DNA of 64,000 bases from Nostoc sp. JL33 (GCF_017114985.1 NZ_JABXKP010000022.1:1-64000), one strand, 5' to 3'; shown: positions 27,346 through 36,673, numbered from the stretch's first letter. Notes: generated by a model from the sequence alone, not told the origin. Made by a program: numbers and translations.

Positions 27346-27790
27346 ATTTTTTAAAATGTGATTATTTCACAACCTTCAAGCAATTCGTCATAAACAGTTA
27401 GTTGTTGTGTTTTTAAGTGATTTGGTAGTGAATCATCATCAAAGGTCAAAGTAACAATATAAGTATTTTTAATGCTAAGAGATGATTTGCTGATATCGGT
27501 TATTGCCGCGCTCATGCCGCTTCGAGTACCGATCAGATACTTCACCGATTGCCCAATTTTTAACTCTGCTGCCGGAATAGCCATAGATATTAAATCAGTG
27601 AAAAGTCAACGGTTATCAGTCCTGGCGGCGTATAGTGGGGAACTTAAACCCAATTATCAAAACTTTTAACTGTTTACTGATAATGCGGATACTTGATAAC
27701 TATTTAAGAGTAGTCTGGTTGGATGCGACCGTTGTTCCCATGTTGGGCATGGGTTTTATTAAAGGCGCAGAACTGTGTCAATTGCTGAAT
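27346..27790. repeat. duplicated segment, copy B (partner near 2171-2505)
   Basis: Contains the 77-codon gene, the hairpin CCCATG-TTGGG-CATGGG-TTTT (27737-27757) and the 3' end of the intact recD2-like gene. Compared with copy A it has an insertion of about 100 bases of cyanobacterial short repeats at 27595-27705. Confidence 0.8.
27351..27584 (-). CDS. hypothetical 77-residue protein, copy B
   Basis: Near-identical to the protein at 2175-2408, differing by about eight residues. It lies downstream of the RecD2-like helicase gene on the same strand and may be transcribed with it. Spacer 27590-27715 contains GTTATCAG-type repeats that are missing in copy A. Function unknown. Confidence 0.65.
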   Translation of the reverse strand: MAIPAAELKIGQSVKYLIGTRSGMSAAITDISKSSLSIKNTYIVTLTFDDDSLPNHLKTQQLTVYDELLEGCEIITF

Positions 27791-30068
27791 CAATCTCGTC
27801 AATTGCGGTAGTCTCATAGTGATAAGTATTAAAGCGAAACTTCCCGACAAGTTCGGGCTGTTTTGACGGACGATAACCATATTTAGACTCATACATTTGT
27901 AGTGCAAGACTACCAATAGTAGTCATCTCTCCTTGTGTAGCAGTCAGTTGGCGTTGTTTTAGCCTAGAAGCGACAGTAACAGTAGACGCAGATGTTGTCG
28001 CACAAGTGGTTTTTCTGGTGTTACTCAAACTCTGCCAGATTTCACTAAGTTGCTCAACAGGTGAAATGAGCAGATTGGTTAGTCCAGTAAAACGCTGGGC
28101 AGGTTTATCTGTAGCGACAGCAGTTTTCAATGCTTCATGCTGTCCAACTGCGATGAATGTACCCATTGCGCGAGTCATAGTCGTATAGAGCAACTGACGG
28201 GTTAACATCCGGTAATTAGCCCTGACCAATGGGAAAATCACATAAGGAAATTGGCTACCTTGACTTTTGTGGCAAGTTATACAAAACGAGTGCATAATTT
28301 GCTCGAAGTCTCCAGGATAATAATTAACAACTGCGCCGCCCTCCCAAGAGATCGTAACCAAAAATTTTTCCGGCTCCACAGCAATAACCTGACCGATCTC
28401 GCCATTCATCACAGGCGGGACAGTTTCATAACGGTTTTTCAGCTGGATTACGCGATCGCCGATTCGGTAGACAACCGACCCAGAGACAACTTGTGGTTGA
28501 TTTTCTTGTTTGGGATTAAAGATGGGGGCAAGAAGCAGATTGAGATTGTGAACTCCACAGTCTCCTTGTTTTTGGGGCGCTAAGATTATTAGTTGTTGAT
28601 TTAAATCAACACCTGACTGGGCAATAGCTTTAACCAACTCAACGATGGCTTGGGAGGTCGCTTGGGGCGAATCTTTTTGAATCATTGCACAGTCACCGAC
28701 ATCCATCCAATCAGAAACTTGATTAAAATTGTGCAGTGTGGGGACTATGCCAGAATTGACATCATTAGCTGCATAGATAATCGGGCTTTCGTGCCGTTGG
28801 CGATAAATCGTCTGTAAGAGAGTTGTAGGGACGAGTTCAGAAACAATTAAATCTCGCAAGACCATTCCTGCGCCAATACTGGGCAATTGATGAAAGTCCC
28901 CTACCAGTACAATTCTGGTTTTTTTGGGCAAGGCTTTGAGTAGCGAATTGAACAGAAATATATCAACCATTGAAAATTCATCAACGATTAGACAATCAAG
29001 ATTTAGAGGATTATCCTCGTTATAAAGAAAAACCGCATTGTTTCCCTGCCATTGCAATAAACGGTGAATAGTAGTTGCTTCAATACCTGTAGCATCTTTC
29101 ATCCGGTTAGCAGCTTTCCCTGTTGGAGCGGCAAGTGCGATTGCTTTATCAGTATGCATGAACCATTCAACCAAGGTTTTCAGTACATAAGTTTTCCCTC
29201 GACCTGGGCCACCAGTAATAATGCTAATTGGATGTTTGGCTGCCATCATCAAGGCGCTGATTTGTTCATCACTTAAACGTGAAAGTTGGCGATAGTCAGT
29301 AGTTTGGAATTGGGCTAACCAGTGTTCTAAATGTTCAGTGGGGTGAGTTGGTTGGTCAAGGAGAGCAAGAATTTTCAAAGTCACAGAAAGTTCAGCCCGA
29401 TAAGCAGCTTTGAGATAAACACTATTACCAACATCACCCGAAACTAAAGTCCCCTTGGAGAGTAACTGTTGAATGATTGTATTTAAAAATTGAACATCGG
29501 GCGTATGCTGTGGTGAAGAAAGCAGGTCAGTGGCAATACTTACTAATTGCTCAAACGGTAAAAAACAATTCCCTTCACGCAAGCCGGATTTTAAAACATG
29601 GATTAAAGCTGAGATATAACGAGTATCGCTGTATAGTGGGATACCAAGAGATATTGCTAGCTCATCAGCAGTCTTAAAACCGATGCCATCAATATCATCA
29701 ATTAATCTGTAAGGGTTGTTCTGAAGTACATTTGCAGTTTTGTGTCCGTAATAGTCACAAATTTTCAAAGCTAACTTCAATGAAGTTCCCACAGCCAAAA
29801 GTTGGGTAATTACTCCCAAGTTCGGATTCTTTTTACTCTCTGACCAAGCTTTGGTAATACCATCAATCCGATACTGAGTTAGTCCGGGAACAGTGTAAAG
29901 CTTTTCGGGGTTGTTATCTAATATCGATAAAGTCTCACTTCCAAAGCAATTGACCAAAGTTTGAGCAGTTTTCTTGCCAATCCCACGAAATAGTCCACTT
30001 TCTAAATACGCCTCGATTTCCGGCAACATCAGAATCGGAAATTTTTCGACTTGAAGGAGCCTGATCAT
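27759..30068 (-). CDS. RecD2-like superfamily 1 helicase
   Basis: A 769-residue 5'-3' helicase of the RecD2/TraA type. The N-terminal part has helix-hairpin-helix elements (GLFRGIGKKTAQTLV; DIDGIGFKTADELA) as in RecD2. The helicase core has Walker A GGPGRGKT at about 286-293, motif Ia APTGKAANRM, Walker B LDCLIVDEFSMVD, motif III LVGDFHQLPSIGAG, an SH3-like barrel (MNGEIGQVIAVEPEKFLV), CHKSQGSQFPYV (motif V) and LLYTTMTRA (motif VI). The last 100 residues, including TATQGEMTTIGSLALQMYES, are an extra tail not typical of RecD2. It could work in recombination, plasmid replication or transfer. Confidence 0.92.
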   Translation of the reverse strand: MIRLLQVEKFPILMLPEIEAYLESGLFRGIGKKTAQTLVNCFGSETLSILDNNPEKLYTVPGLTQYRIDGITKAWSESKKNPNLGVITQLLAVGTSLKLALKICDYYGHKTANVLQNNPYRLIDDIDGIGFKTADELAISLGIPLYSDTRYISALIHVLKSGLREGNCFLPFEQLVSIATDLLSSPQHTPDVQFLNTIIQQLLSKGTLVSGDVGNSVYLKAAYRAELSVTLKILALLDQPTHPTEHLEHWLAQFQTTDYRQLSRLSDEQISALMMAAKHPISIITGGPGRGKTYVLKTLVEWFMHTDKAIALAAPTGKAANRMKDATGIEATTIHRLLQWQGNNAVFLYNEDNPLNLDCLIVDEFSMVDIFLFNSLLKALPKKTRIVLVGDFHQLPSIGAGMVLRDLIVSELVPTTLLQTIYRQRHESPIIYAANDVNSGIVPTLHNFNQVSDWMDVGDCAMIQKDSPQATSQAIVELVKAIAQSGVDLNQQLIILAPQKQGDCGVHNLNLLLAPIFNPKQENQPQVVSGSVVYRIGDRVIQLKNRYETVPPVMNGEIGQVIAVEPEKFLVTISWEGGAVVNYYPGDFEQIMHSFCITCHKSQGSQFPYVIFPLVRANYRMLTRQLLYTTMTRAMGTFIAVGQHEALKTAVATDKPAQRFTGLTNLLISPVEQLSEIWQSLSNTRKTTCATTSASTVTVASRLKQRQLTATQGEMTTIGSLALQMYESKYGYRPSKQPELVGKFRFNTYHYETTAIDEIDSAIDTVLRL

Positions 30069-30489
30069 GAGTCAAAGAGTAGTTGAGAGATTCTGTTATT
30101 CTACAAGGGTAGCTCTAAAGCTAACTCATCGTCTCAAATCGAAAATCCAATTGGCTTACGAACTCTAAAGAATCTCCTTGGGCGATGAAAGATGTTCATG
30201 GGCTTGAGCCTAAAATGGATGTGAAGAAATGTTTCTGTTAACGTCATCAAATTCAGCTTCAATACAAGGTTTAGTCATCTGCTAAGTTAATGGCAGTCAA
30301 GCGATGGCGTACCTGCCCGCCAAGAGTGCGATCGCCTGTTGCATTGCTCTCTACTTAACCCTCCCAAATATAACGATGATTGATTAAAAATCAAGAGATG
30401 GAAGTACGGATTAAAATCGTACTTTTATCTATTTCTTTGTCATTGCTCTTTGTGAGATAGTGGAAGCAATTCTCAGTTTGCAGTTAAGC

Positions 30490-30569
30490 ATGGTAGTTTT
30501 GGTAAGAATAGATCGGGTATTGTGTGGGAATTTAATGAAACTTCGGGATTATGTGATCTGGGAAGTTAG
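30490..30569 (+). pseudogene. 3' remnant of a second DNA-binding-protein gene
   Basis: The plus strand reads KNRSGIVWEFNETSGLCDLGS then stop, clearly related to GWEFNENTGLYQPAS, the out-of-frame tail of the gene at 26585. No start or body is left. It is a scar of a paralogous copy. The rest of 30069-30489 shows no gene. Confidence 0.55.
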
Positions 30570-30958
30570 TCGGGAGTATCCAAATGTTTCTTCAAAGTGT
30601 AGGGGCAATCAGGAGTTTTGATTCCACTGGCTTTCTGTAATTTATAGGATGCCCAAAGCTGCCACCGTAAAACATCAATCCCAATAGTTGAACTACCGAA
30701 TTGTACTCGACAGTCTTTGTCTGGGTTTTGTATAACATTTTTGATGATGGTATTTATCGCTTCTATCTTGAGATTATTCGGTATGCCCATTAATAGTTTT
30801 GTAAGCCACTGTTTGATTTGTGGTGACTGTAGCCAGTCTTTGATTTGGTCATCAGTAGGAGTTAAGCGATTGAGTAATAGCGTGGGATTCTCGTTATCTT
30901 CATTAACTTGACTTTTGGGTTGAAAGAGTTGCTGAAAATTAGTATCTGTGTTGGACAT
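30566..30958 (-). CDS. hypothetical helical protein
   Basis: A 130-residue protein, rich in Gln, Asn, Leu and Lys, with no membrane segment. Segments DQIKDWLQSPQIKQWLTKLL and VLRWQLWASYKLQKASGI suggest an all-helical fold. No family recognised. It starts with an ATG after an AT-rich region and ends at the paralogue scar on the other strand. Confidence 0.6.
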   Translation of the reverse strand: MSNTDTNFQQLFQPKSQVNEDNENPTLLLNRLTPTDDQIKDWLQSPQIKQWLTKLLMGIPNNLKIEAINTIIKNVIQNPDKDCRVQFGSSTIGIDVLRWQLWASYKLQKASGIKTPDCPYTLKKHLDTPD

Positions 30959-31160
30959 AAAGTTGATTGCTTAAAAGAGAATATCTCTATTATAGATAAA
31001 TTGGATAAATCCGATAATAGCTAATATATTTTAGAAAAATATTAAGATAAATAAATATAATAAAATTATTTATCCTCTGATACTAAATTATAAAGATTTG
31101 ACTAAGTAATTATGTTATAAATATTAAATAAGTTCCTTATGCAAGTATCAAATAAATACT

Positions 31161-31367
31161 ATGCACCCAATAGAGTTTAAGAAGAAGTGGAAATTAACTT
31201 ATCAAGAGATGGCGTTCGTATTAGGATACGAAAGTGATTACACTGTTCGCTGCTGGGGAATGAAAGGAAGATTTAAGCGAAACCCTCAAAACGTTGTTCA
31301 CGTAGCTTGCAGCCTTCTAGATGAAAAATGGGCGAGTCAGGGTAAGAAGCTAAATTCTTGTCTTTGA
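31161..31367 (+). CDS. small HTH-like protein
   Basis: A 68-residue basic protein (LTYQEMAFVLGYESDYTVRC at residues about 11-30) that looks like a helix-turn-helix of the type used by small plasmid and phage regulators. A strong hairpin terminator follows at 31404. It is preceded by a long AT-rich gap that may carry its promoter. It may regulate the conjugation operon downstream. Confidence 0.6.
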   Translation: MHPIEFKKKWKLTYQEMAFVLGYESDYTVRCWGMKGRFKRNPQNVVHVACSLLDEKWASQGKKLNSCL

Positions 31368-31403
31368 ACAAAATTTTTCTCTTGTAGTTGCATTTGCGAC
31401 TTG

Positions 31404-31430
31404 CCCGCCACGAAAAAGGCGGGTATTTTT
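31404..31430 (+). terminator. Rho-independent terminator
   Basis: CCCGCC (31404-31409) pairs with GGCGGG (31418-31423) across an 8-base loop and is followed by TATTTTTAT. It ends transcription of the small HTH-like gene, separating it from the gene at 31467. Confidence 0.8.
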
Positions 31431-31466
31431 ATATGTAGTTAGAAGTGACAAGAAGTTCTCAGAATC

Positions 31467-31757
31467 ATGGGGATAGGGGGGTTTACCTGGCAAAATGAAG
31501 AACTAACAAGACCAGAAGTTGCGGCGATGTTAAAGCCAAAGGTTTCTGCAAGACAACTACAAGCATATTTGAATATAGCTCGGAAGTACTTGCCAGAGTT
31601 CAAGAAATTCACCAACAAAAAAACAGGTGGTCTAAATGGCATGAGCAAGCTATACAAGTGTCATATTGCTCCCCTTCAAGAAATTCGCTCACTAGCTAGA
31701 GAGCATACTTTAGTTGACATAGAGAATGAGTTTCTTCAAAGAGGATCGAAAAAGTAA
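31467..31757 (+). CDS. hypothetical small protein
   Basis: A 96-residue protein (ELTRPEVAAMLKPKVSARQL at about 12-31) with a likely helix-turn-helix in the first half and a basic middle. No family recognised. It lies between a terminator and the conjugation operon and could be a second regulator of it. The ATG has weak ribosome-binding features, and a later start is possible. Confidence 0.5.
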   Translation: MGIGGFTWQNEELTRPEVAAMLKPKVSARQLQAYLNIARKYLPEFKKFTNKKTGGLNGMSKLYKCHIAPLQEIRSLAREHTLVDIENEFLQRGSKK

Positions 31758-31767
31758 TTTTTATCAA

Positions 31768-31912
31768 AACAGAATTCAGGAGTCAGTCGCCAGAATTCAG
31801 AATTGAATTCTGTGCGACACAACGACCGGCTCAGTGCATCGCTGGTGGATGTTAAGTATGGTGTAAAACCATACTTGATTGATTCTGACTTCTGAATTCT
31901 GAATTCTTGATT
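31768..31912. repeat. inverted-repeat leader before the conjugation operon
   Basis: CAGAATTCAG-type sequence at 31770-31817 is repeated in inverted form at 31881-31908, and AAGTATGG (31854-31861) pairs exactly with CCATACTT (31869-31876). This can fold into a large hairpin immediately upstream of the pilin-like gene. It may be a cyanobacterial repeat element, a regulatory leader, or both. Confidence 0.6.
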
Positions 31913-31938
31913 TTTATATGAAGAAAGGAGCAATTATC

Positions 31939-32388
31939 TTGGCATCTAATAATTCTGTGCGAAGAACACAATCTCAAGTTCTGGCTAAGGCGTTCGCGGC
32001 GATTGGGCGCAAGTATCAGCATCAAATTTACGCGGCAGGTACGGCGACAATCATTGTCATGCAGTCGATGCCTTCTTATGGGTGGGGCTTGTTCGATTCG
32101 GCTCAGACAGCAATGACTTGTATGTTCGGCGGCGCTGGTGGTATTGGTGGCGGTGGTGCGGCGGCGGCTACTACCGCGATTAAAGCACTTCCCGCAGTTA
32201 TCAATGCAACCATCACAGTGCTTTTGTTTGTATACTTTGTGGCTTCTGGGCTTAAGGTTGCCAACGGCATTGGTGAAGGACAGGAAGTAACGCAGATGGT
32301 TCAACAGCCCGTAGGCGTGTTTTTCATAATCCTGGTGCTTTGGATTGCTCAAAGTATCTTATTTAACGGCGTTACAGCCGCTTGTTAG
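31939..32388 (+). CDS. VirB2-like pilin candidate
   Basis: A 149-residue protein from TTG at 31939, chosen because AAAGGAG lies 8 bases upstream; an ATG at 31918 gives 156 residues. An N-terminal hydrophobic signal (QIYAAGTATIIVMQSMPSYG) is followed by a Gly/Ala-rich stretch (GGAGGIGGGGAAAATT) and two membrane helices (ALPAVINATITVLLFVYFVA; PVGVFFIILVLWIAQSILF). This is the usual make-up of VirB2/TrbC pilin subunits. It is the first gene of the type IV secretion operon, directly before the VirB3-like gene. Confidence 0.65.
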   Translation: MASNNSVRRTQSQVLAKAFAAIGRKYQHQIYAAGTATIIVMQSMPSYGWGLFDSAQTAMTCMFGGAGGIGGGGAAAATTAIKALPAVINATITVLLFVYFVASGLKVANGIGEGQEVTQMVQQPVGVFFIILVLWIAQSILFNGVTAAC

Positions 32389-32390
32389 TG

Positions 32391-32729
32391 ATGAGCGAGT
32401 ACAATAAATCGCCCATCAAACGGGTGAATCAGTCACTTGGTCAAAATGCAACAATAGGCATTTTTACTGGCTTTCAGTTTGCAGTCGCCTTATTTATGTT
32501 TGGCGTGGGCTTCATCATAGCGATTATGTTTGGGGCAGGAATAGTTTGGGGACTGCTGGCTGGTGTTTGGTTGAGTGCAACTGTGATAGTTTTATCTGGC
32601 AAACGTCCTTACTTGTTCTGGTCAAGAGTGTTCCCAAGCGTTCCAGTTTTCACTCGTGGCTATGTCAGATATTCTTCGCCCCAAAACAAAAAAAGGGCGG
32701 GTTCAAAGGGGATGCCTAAACTATGGTAA
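32391..32729 (+). CDS. VirB3-like inner-membrane protein
   Basis: A 112-residue protein with two closely spaced membrane helices (TGFQFAVALFMFGVGFIIAI; GAGIVWGLLAGVWLSATVIVL) and a basic C-terminal tail, as in VirB3/TrbD. I use the ATG at 32391, two bases after the pilin stop. Its last codons overlap the start of the VirB4 gene by 7 bases, so the three genes are probably coupled. Confidence 0.75.
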   Translation: MSEYNKSPIKRVNQSLGQNATIGIFTGFQFAVALFMFGVGFIIAIMFGAGIVWGLLAGVWLSATVIVLSGKRPYLFWSRVFPSVPVFTRGYVRYSSPQNKKRAGSKGMPKLW

Positions 32730-35461
32730 AAAGCAGCATTCGTAATCAAAAAATAGTACCCTTTGAAGACTTTCTAGACCTAGCAACTTTAGTGAAATTC
32801 AAAAAGGGTAACTATGAAATTGGGGCTTACTTGTTGAGCAAAAAACAAGTAAGCGACACTAACAACACCCTGCAATTAGTATTCGGATATGAATGCACTG
32901 GCTTTCACCCACTGTTTAATTCATCAGAGAGACTAGAGGCGATGTCCAAGGCTTTTGAGAACGGCTGTAAAGAGTTCTCGTCGGGTGAGAAATTCACCTT
33001 TCGTTGGTCTTCGTTTTGCGACGAAGAGAAAGTGATTGAAAGCTATCGCCAGAGACTAGATAGCCCTGTATCTCAAGAGATAGAATTTTTGGATTGGGGG
33101 CAGGTTGCGCGGATGCAAGAACTGACGCGTAATTATCAGCGCAAGGATATCAAGCTCAGTATTTACACGACTTTTACTGTCCGCCCAGGAGGGACCGAAG
33201 GTGGTGACGCGGTAGATAGAGCGATAGTTAAGCTGGCGAACTTTTTACAGCGCAAATTCACCCCAACAGGAGCAACCGAACTCACAACAAAAAACTTAAT
33301 TCAAGTTCTTGAAAAAGCGATAATTGTCTCTTTGCGCCATCAACAAATACTATCTGAGATGGGCTTGTTCCCCTCGCCAAAATCAGACAAGCAATTGTGG
33401 GGCGACCTAGTTGATAGAATGGGTGCGAAGCCGACAAAAGTGCCCCATGCTCTAGTTTATGATACTGGCGAATTAAAAGAGGAATTTAGCGAAGCCGCGC
33501 CCAACCCATCGCGGTATAACGACCAATTACACGCTACATCCGTACTTCTGAATAACGGCATACCCTACGCGGACAGACGCTGGGTATGTTTACCCCACCA
33601 GAGTACTGACAAAAAGAAGTATATCGGCGTAATGACGCTTGCCCAAAAACCAGAGATATTTGCTTCAACCCATCAGCAAGTACGCTTTTTATGGGACGTA
33701 TTCTCACGCGAGGTTATTTATGATGTCGAGATAATTACAGAGATTAGCCCAGCCGATCAAAAAATGATTAGGCTTACCCAACAATTGATTACAAGACGGT
33801 CAATAAATGCCTCCGTTAGCGCCAGCAAAAAGACTATTGACGTAGGAGCGCAAATTAATACGGAGCGGTCAGTTGATGCTCAGAAGCAGCTTTACACGGG
33901 TGATGTCCCGGAAAATGTAGCTGTCATAATCCTTGTTTATCGCAACTCTCCAGACGAAATCGACGACGCTTGCAGGCTGATTTCAGGGTATATCAATCAG
34001 CCTGCCGAGTTGATTAGAGAAATGCAATATACATGGTCAATCTGGCTTGATACTTTGCTGTTGAGACAGCGACCGCAGCTGACTTTTCCTTTCAACAGAC
34101 GCGCCACTTTCTTTGCCAGTGAAGTAATTGGTTTAACGCCAGTCGTTCAAACAGCGCACGGCGATAAACAAGGCTTTGAATTAGTTGCTGACGAGGGTCA
34201 ATCTTCGGTTCACATTGACCTGTCAAAGCCGAAAAACATGATGGTAATTGGCACTACCGGGAGTGGGAAATCGATAATAATTGCCTCTATTATTTATCAA
34301 TGCTTGGCGTTGGGAATGTCAGTATTAATGATTGACTTGCCAAATGATGATGGTTCAGGAACCTTTGGAGACTTCACGCCCTACTTTAATGGGTTTTACT
34401 TTGATATCTCTAAGGAATCAAACAACCTTGTACAACCGCTAGACCTATCAAAGCTTCCTGAGTCGCAGTGGGAGGAAAGAACAAAAGCCCATCGGAATGA
34501 TATTAATTTAATTGTGCTTCAATTAGTTTTAGGAACGCAAAAGTTTGATGGGTTGCTATCACAAACTATCGAGTCTGTTATACCTCTAGGCACAAAAGCT
34601 TTTTATGAAGATGCCGAAATCCAAGAGCGATTTGAATTAGCGCACAAAGCAGGAATTAATACCCCAGAGTGGGCGAATACTCCCACCCTAGTAGATATGG
34701 AGAAGTTCTTTTCTCCTGAGTGTATTTACTTGGGCTATCAGGATGACAATGTAGAAAAAGCACTAAACTACATCCGCTTGCGCTTACAGTACTGGCAGGC
34801 CAGTAGCATTGGTAGCGCAATCTGTAAGCCTTCAACCTTCCAGGCAGATAGCCAGTTGATTACCTTTGCTCTGACTAATCTGCAATCAGGGAAAGATGCA
34901 GAAGTGTTCGGGATGAGTGCATATATCGCCGCGTCTCGGCAATCCCTTTCGTCGCCCAACAGCGTGTTTTTTATGGATGAGGCTAGCGTCTTGCTGGGTT
35001 TTTCCGCCTTGTCGCGGCTTGCGGGTCGGAAATGTGCTACGGCTCGTAAACAAGGCTGTCGGGTGTTTCTGGCGGCGCAGGATGTGATTTCTATTGCTAA
35101 ATCGGAGGCGGGAGAACAAATATTACAAAATATGCCATTGCGATTGATTGGGCGCATTGTCCCAGGTGCGGCTAATAGTTTCTCTGAGTTACTGGGCATC
35201 CCTAGAGAAATTATTGATAAAAACGAAAGCTTTGTCCCTAATATTCAGCAGCTATATACTTTGTGGCTGTTGGATTATAACAACAAGTATGTGCGCTGCC
35301 GCTATTATCCCTCGTATCCCCTGCTGGCGTTGGTTGCTAATAGCAGAGAGGAACAAGCAACGCGAGATAAGTTCAAGAAAATTCACAGTGATAAGTTTAC
35401 CTGGGTGGCAGAATTTTCTAAATATTATGTCGAGTGCATCAAACAGGGAAAACCATTATGA
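32723..35461 (+). CDS. VirB4-like type IV secretion ATPase
   Basis: A 912-residue conjugation ATPase. The N-terminal half (about 1-450) is the VirB4/TraC-type assembly domain. The C-terminal half is the RecA-like motor with Walker A GTTGSGKS at about 510-517, Walker B VFFMDEASVLLG, and a CATARKQGCRVFLAAQD segment as in TraC/VirB4. It powers pilus assembly and substrate transfer at the inner membrane. It overlaps its neighbours at both ends (ATGGTAA and ATGA), which marks a tight operon. No VirB11 ATPase is found in the window, so this and VirD4 may be the only motors. Confidence 0.92.
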   Translation: MVKSSIRNQKIVPFEDFLDLATLVKFKKGNYEIGAYLLSKKQVSDTNNTLQLVFGYECTGFHPLFNSSERLEAMSKAFENGCKEFSSGEKFTFRWSSFCDEEKVIESYRQRLDSPVSQEIEFLDWGQVARMQELTRNYQRKDIKLSIYTTFTVRPGGTEGGDAVDRAIVKLANFLQRKFTPTGATELTTKNLIQVLEKAIIVSLRHQQILSEMGLFPSPKSDKQLWGDLVDRMGAKPTKVPHALVYDTGELKEEFSEAAPNPSRYNDQLHATSVLLNNGIPYADRRWVCLPHQSTDKKKYIGVMTLAQKPEIFASTHQQVRFLWDVFSREVIYDVEIITEISPADQKMIRLTQQLITRRSINASVSASKKTIDVGAQINTERSVDAQKQLYTGDVPENVAVIILVYRNSPDEIDDACRLISGYINQPAELIREMQYTWSIWLDTLLLRQRPQLTFPFNRRATFFASEVIGLTPVVQTAHGDKQGFELVADEGQSSVHIDLSKPKNMMVIGTTGSGKSIIIASIIYQCLALGMSVLMIDLPNDDGSGTFGDFTPYFNGFYFDISKESNNLVQPLDLSKLPESQWEERTKAHRNDINLIVLQLVLGTQKFDGLLSQTIESVIPLGTKAFYEDAEIQERFELAHKAGINTPEWANTPTLVDMEKFFSPECIYLGYQDDNVEKALNYIRLRLQYWQASSIGSAICKPSTFQADSQLITFALTNLQSGKDAEVFGMSAYIAASRQSLSSPNSVFFMDEASVLLGFSALSRLAGRKCATARKQGCRVFLAAQDVISIAKSEAGEQILQNMPLRLIGRIVPGAANSFSELLGIPREIIDKNESFVPNIQQLYTLWLLDYNNKYVRCRYYPSYPLLALVANSREEQATRDKFKKIHSDKFTWVAEFSKYYVECIKQGKPL

Positions 35462-36000
35462 AGGTTCTATCGTCAGTCATTCATACGAAGCTATTGGTGG
35501 CAATACTCGCGGGTGTCGTGTCAATAGGAGGCTTTCAGGTTTGGCAATACAACCAAGCTCAATACGCAAAATTTATTAGCGATTCAAAGATAAATTGCGG
35601 TGTCGATATAGAATTAGGCGAAGATGCCGTCAAGCGCAGTCCTAGTCTAAGAGCATTGAAGTATCAGAATAAGCGCTTACGTGAACTAAGGCAGCCGGGG
35701 ATTAACTCTGAATCCGCCAGCCCAGGTGCTTATGTTATGCTTCTTCGCTCCCCTGCTTCTACCCTTCCGCCTAATGCTTTGCCCTTTGACGATCCTTTCT
35801 TTACCAGTTTGTTGAATAAAGAAGAGTCGCCTAAAACATTAATAGTTCGAGCCGCTTCTTTTGATTTAGCAAAAAAACAAGCGACCGTAAAATCTGACTG
35901 TACTAAAAAACCTTTCGTAGTAGCCCTGGAGGACTTGTATCTTGAATACCAACCGATTGATCGTGATCTCAGGCGTAGTGATTTTGATATCCTTTTCTAG
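35458..36000 (+). CDS. conjugation-operon protein with N-terminal membrane helix
   Basis: A 180-residue protein between virB4 and the virB5-like gene. I use the ATG at 35458, which overlaps the virB4 stop (ATGA) and has AGGGA upstream. One membrane helix lies at about residues 8-28 (HTKLLVAILAGVVSIGGFQV). The rest is periplasmic, with only two Cys residues in SKINCGVDIEL and VKSDCTKK that could form a disulphide. No family recognised. Its place suggests an accessory part of the secretion channel. Its 3' end overlaps the next gene by 59 bases. Confidence 0.7.
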   Translation: MKVLSSVIHTKLLVAILAGVVSIGGFQVWQYNQAQYAKFISDSKINCGVDIELGEDAVKRSPSLRALKYQNKRLRELRQPGINSESASPGAYVMLLRSPASTLPPNALPFDDPFFTSLLNKEESPKTLIVRAASFDLAKKQATVKSDCTKKPFVVALEDLYLEYQPIDRDLRRSDFDILF

Positions 36001-36670
36001 CCTTCCAGCCAACGCTCAAACCAATCAAAACCAATCTTTCTTAACTCAATTTCAACAAATCTATAGCAGCTTGCAGACTTACATTAGTAATTATCAGAAA
36101 GAATTTACTAAAAGTTTGGGCAAGTTGTCAGCTGAATTAACCCAGGCAATTGAATCTAGCGTTGGCGATTTGGGTATTCCTGATCCCCTAAAAGCTGGCA
36201 AGAATATCGAGAAAGTGATTCAGAAACAAGAAGGCGCGTTGCTGATATTAGACCCTCGCATTCAAGCCGACAATGCTATCAAGGATTGGAACCAGCAATA
36301 TACACGCGGTCAGTCAGAATCAGTACTAGGAGTTGAGGGTCAACGAGTGCAATCGCAAGAGGCAGCAATAACTAATGATGCCACTGCTCAATCAAGCGAA
36401 AATGCTGCCGCCGCCCAACAGGATGTTATTACCCAAGACATTCTTAAAAAGGTCGCTATTCAAAACTTGCAAAATGTTGTGATTGCCAAGTCTATCCACT
36501 CAGAAGCACAAAAGCAATCCCGTTCCTTGGCTGTTGCAAATATTAACCTTGCCGATATTTCAGATAGGCTTGATGAGCAAGCTGCGGCGAAGGATCAGGA
36601 ATCTAACGCCGCTACTCGCCAGATAATCCAATCTGCTGCCGCTAACGATTCATTCTGGAAGAATCAATAA
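35942..36670 (+). CDS. VirB5-like exported helical protein
   Basis: A 242-residue protein with a signal peptide (LIVISGVVILISFSSLPANA, then AQ) and a mature part that is almost wholly alpha-helical and Gln/Ala-rich (AVANINLADISDRLDEQAAA), as in minor pilus-tip proteins of the VirB5/TrbJ group. The start is TTG, with GGAGG nine bases upstream and no in-frame ATG before the signal; it sits inside the end of the upstream gene. The order virB4-x-virB5-virB6 supports the assignment. Sequence identity to known VirB5 is not obvious. Confidence 0.65.
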   Translation: MNTNRLIVISGVVILISFSSLPANAQTNQNQSFLTQFQQIYSSLQTYISNYQKEFTKSLGKLSAELTQAIESSVGDLGIPDPLKAGKNIEKVIQKQEGALLILDPRIQADNAIKDWNQQYTRGQSESVLGVEGQRVQSQEAAITNDATAQSSENAAAAQQDVITQDILKKVAIQNLQNVVIAKSIHSEAQKQSRSLAVANINLADISDRLDEQAAAKDQESNAATRQIIQSAAANDSFWKNQ

Positions 36671-36673
36671 TCG

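Noticed and set aside
31852-32352. Minus-strand frame of 166 codons, His/Arg/Cys-rich
   Set aside because: Antisense of the pilin-like gene and its repeat leader; composition looks like a shadow.
34768-35199. Minus-strand frame of 143 codons
   Set aside because: Antisense of the well-supported VirB4 motor domain; no ribosome-binding site or domain.
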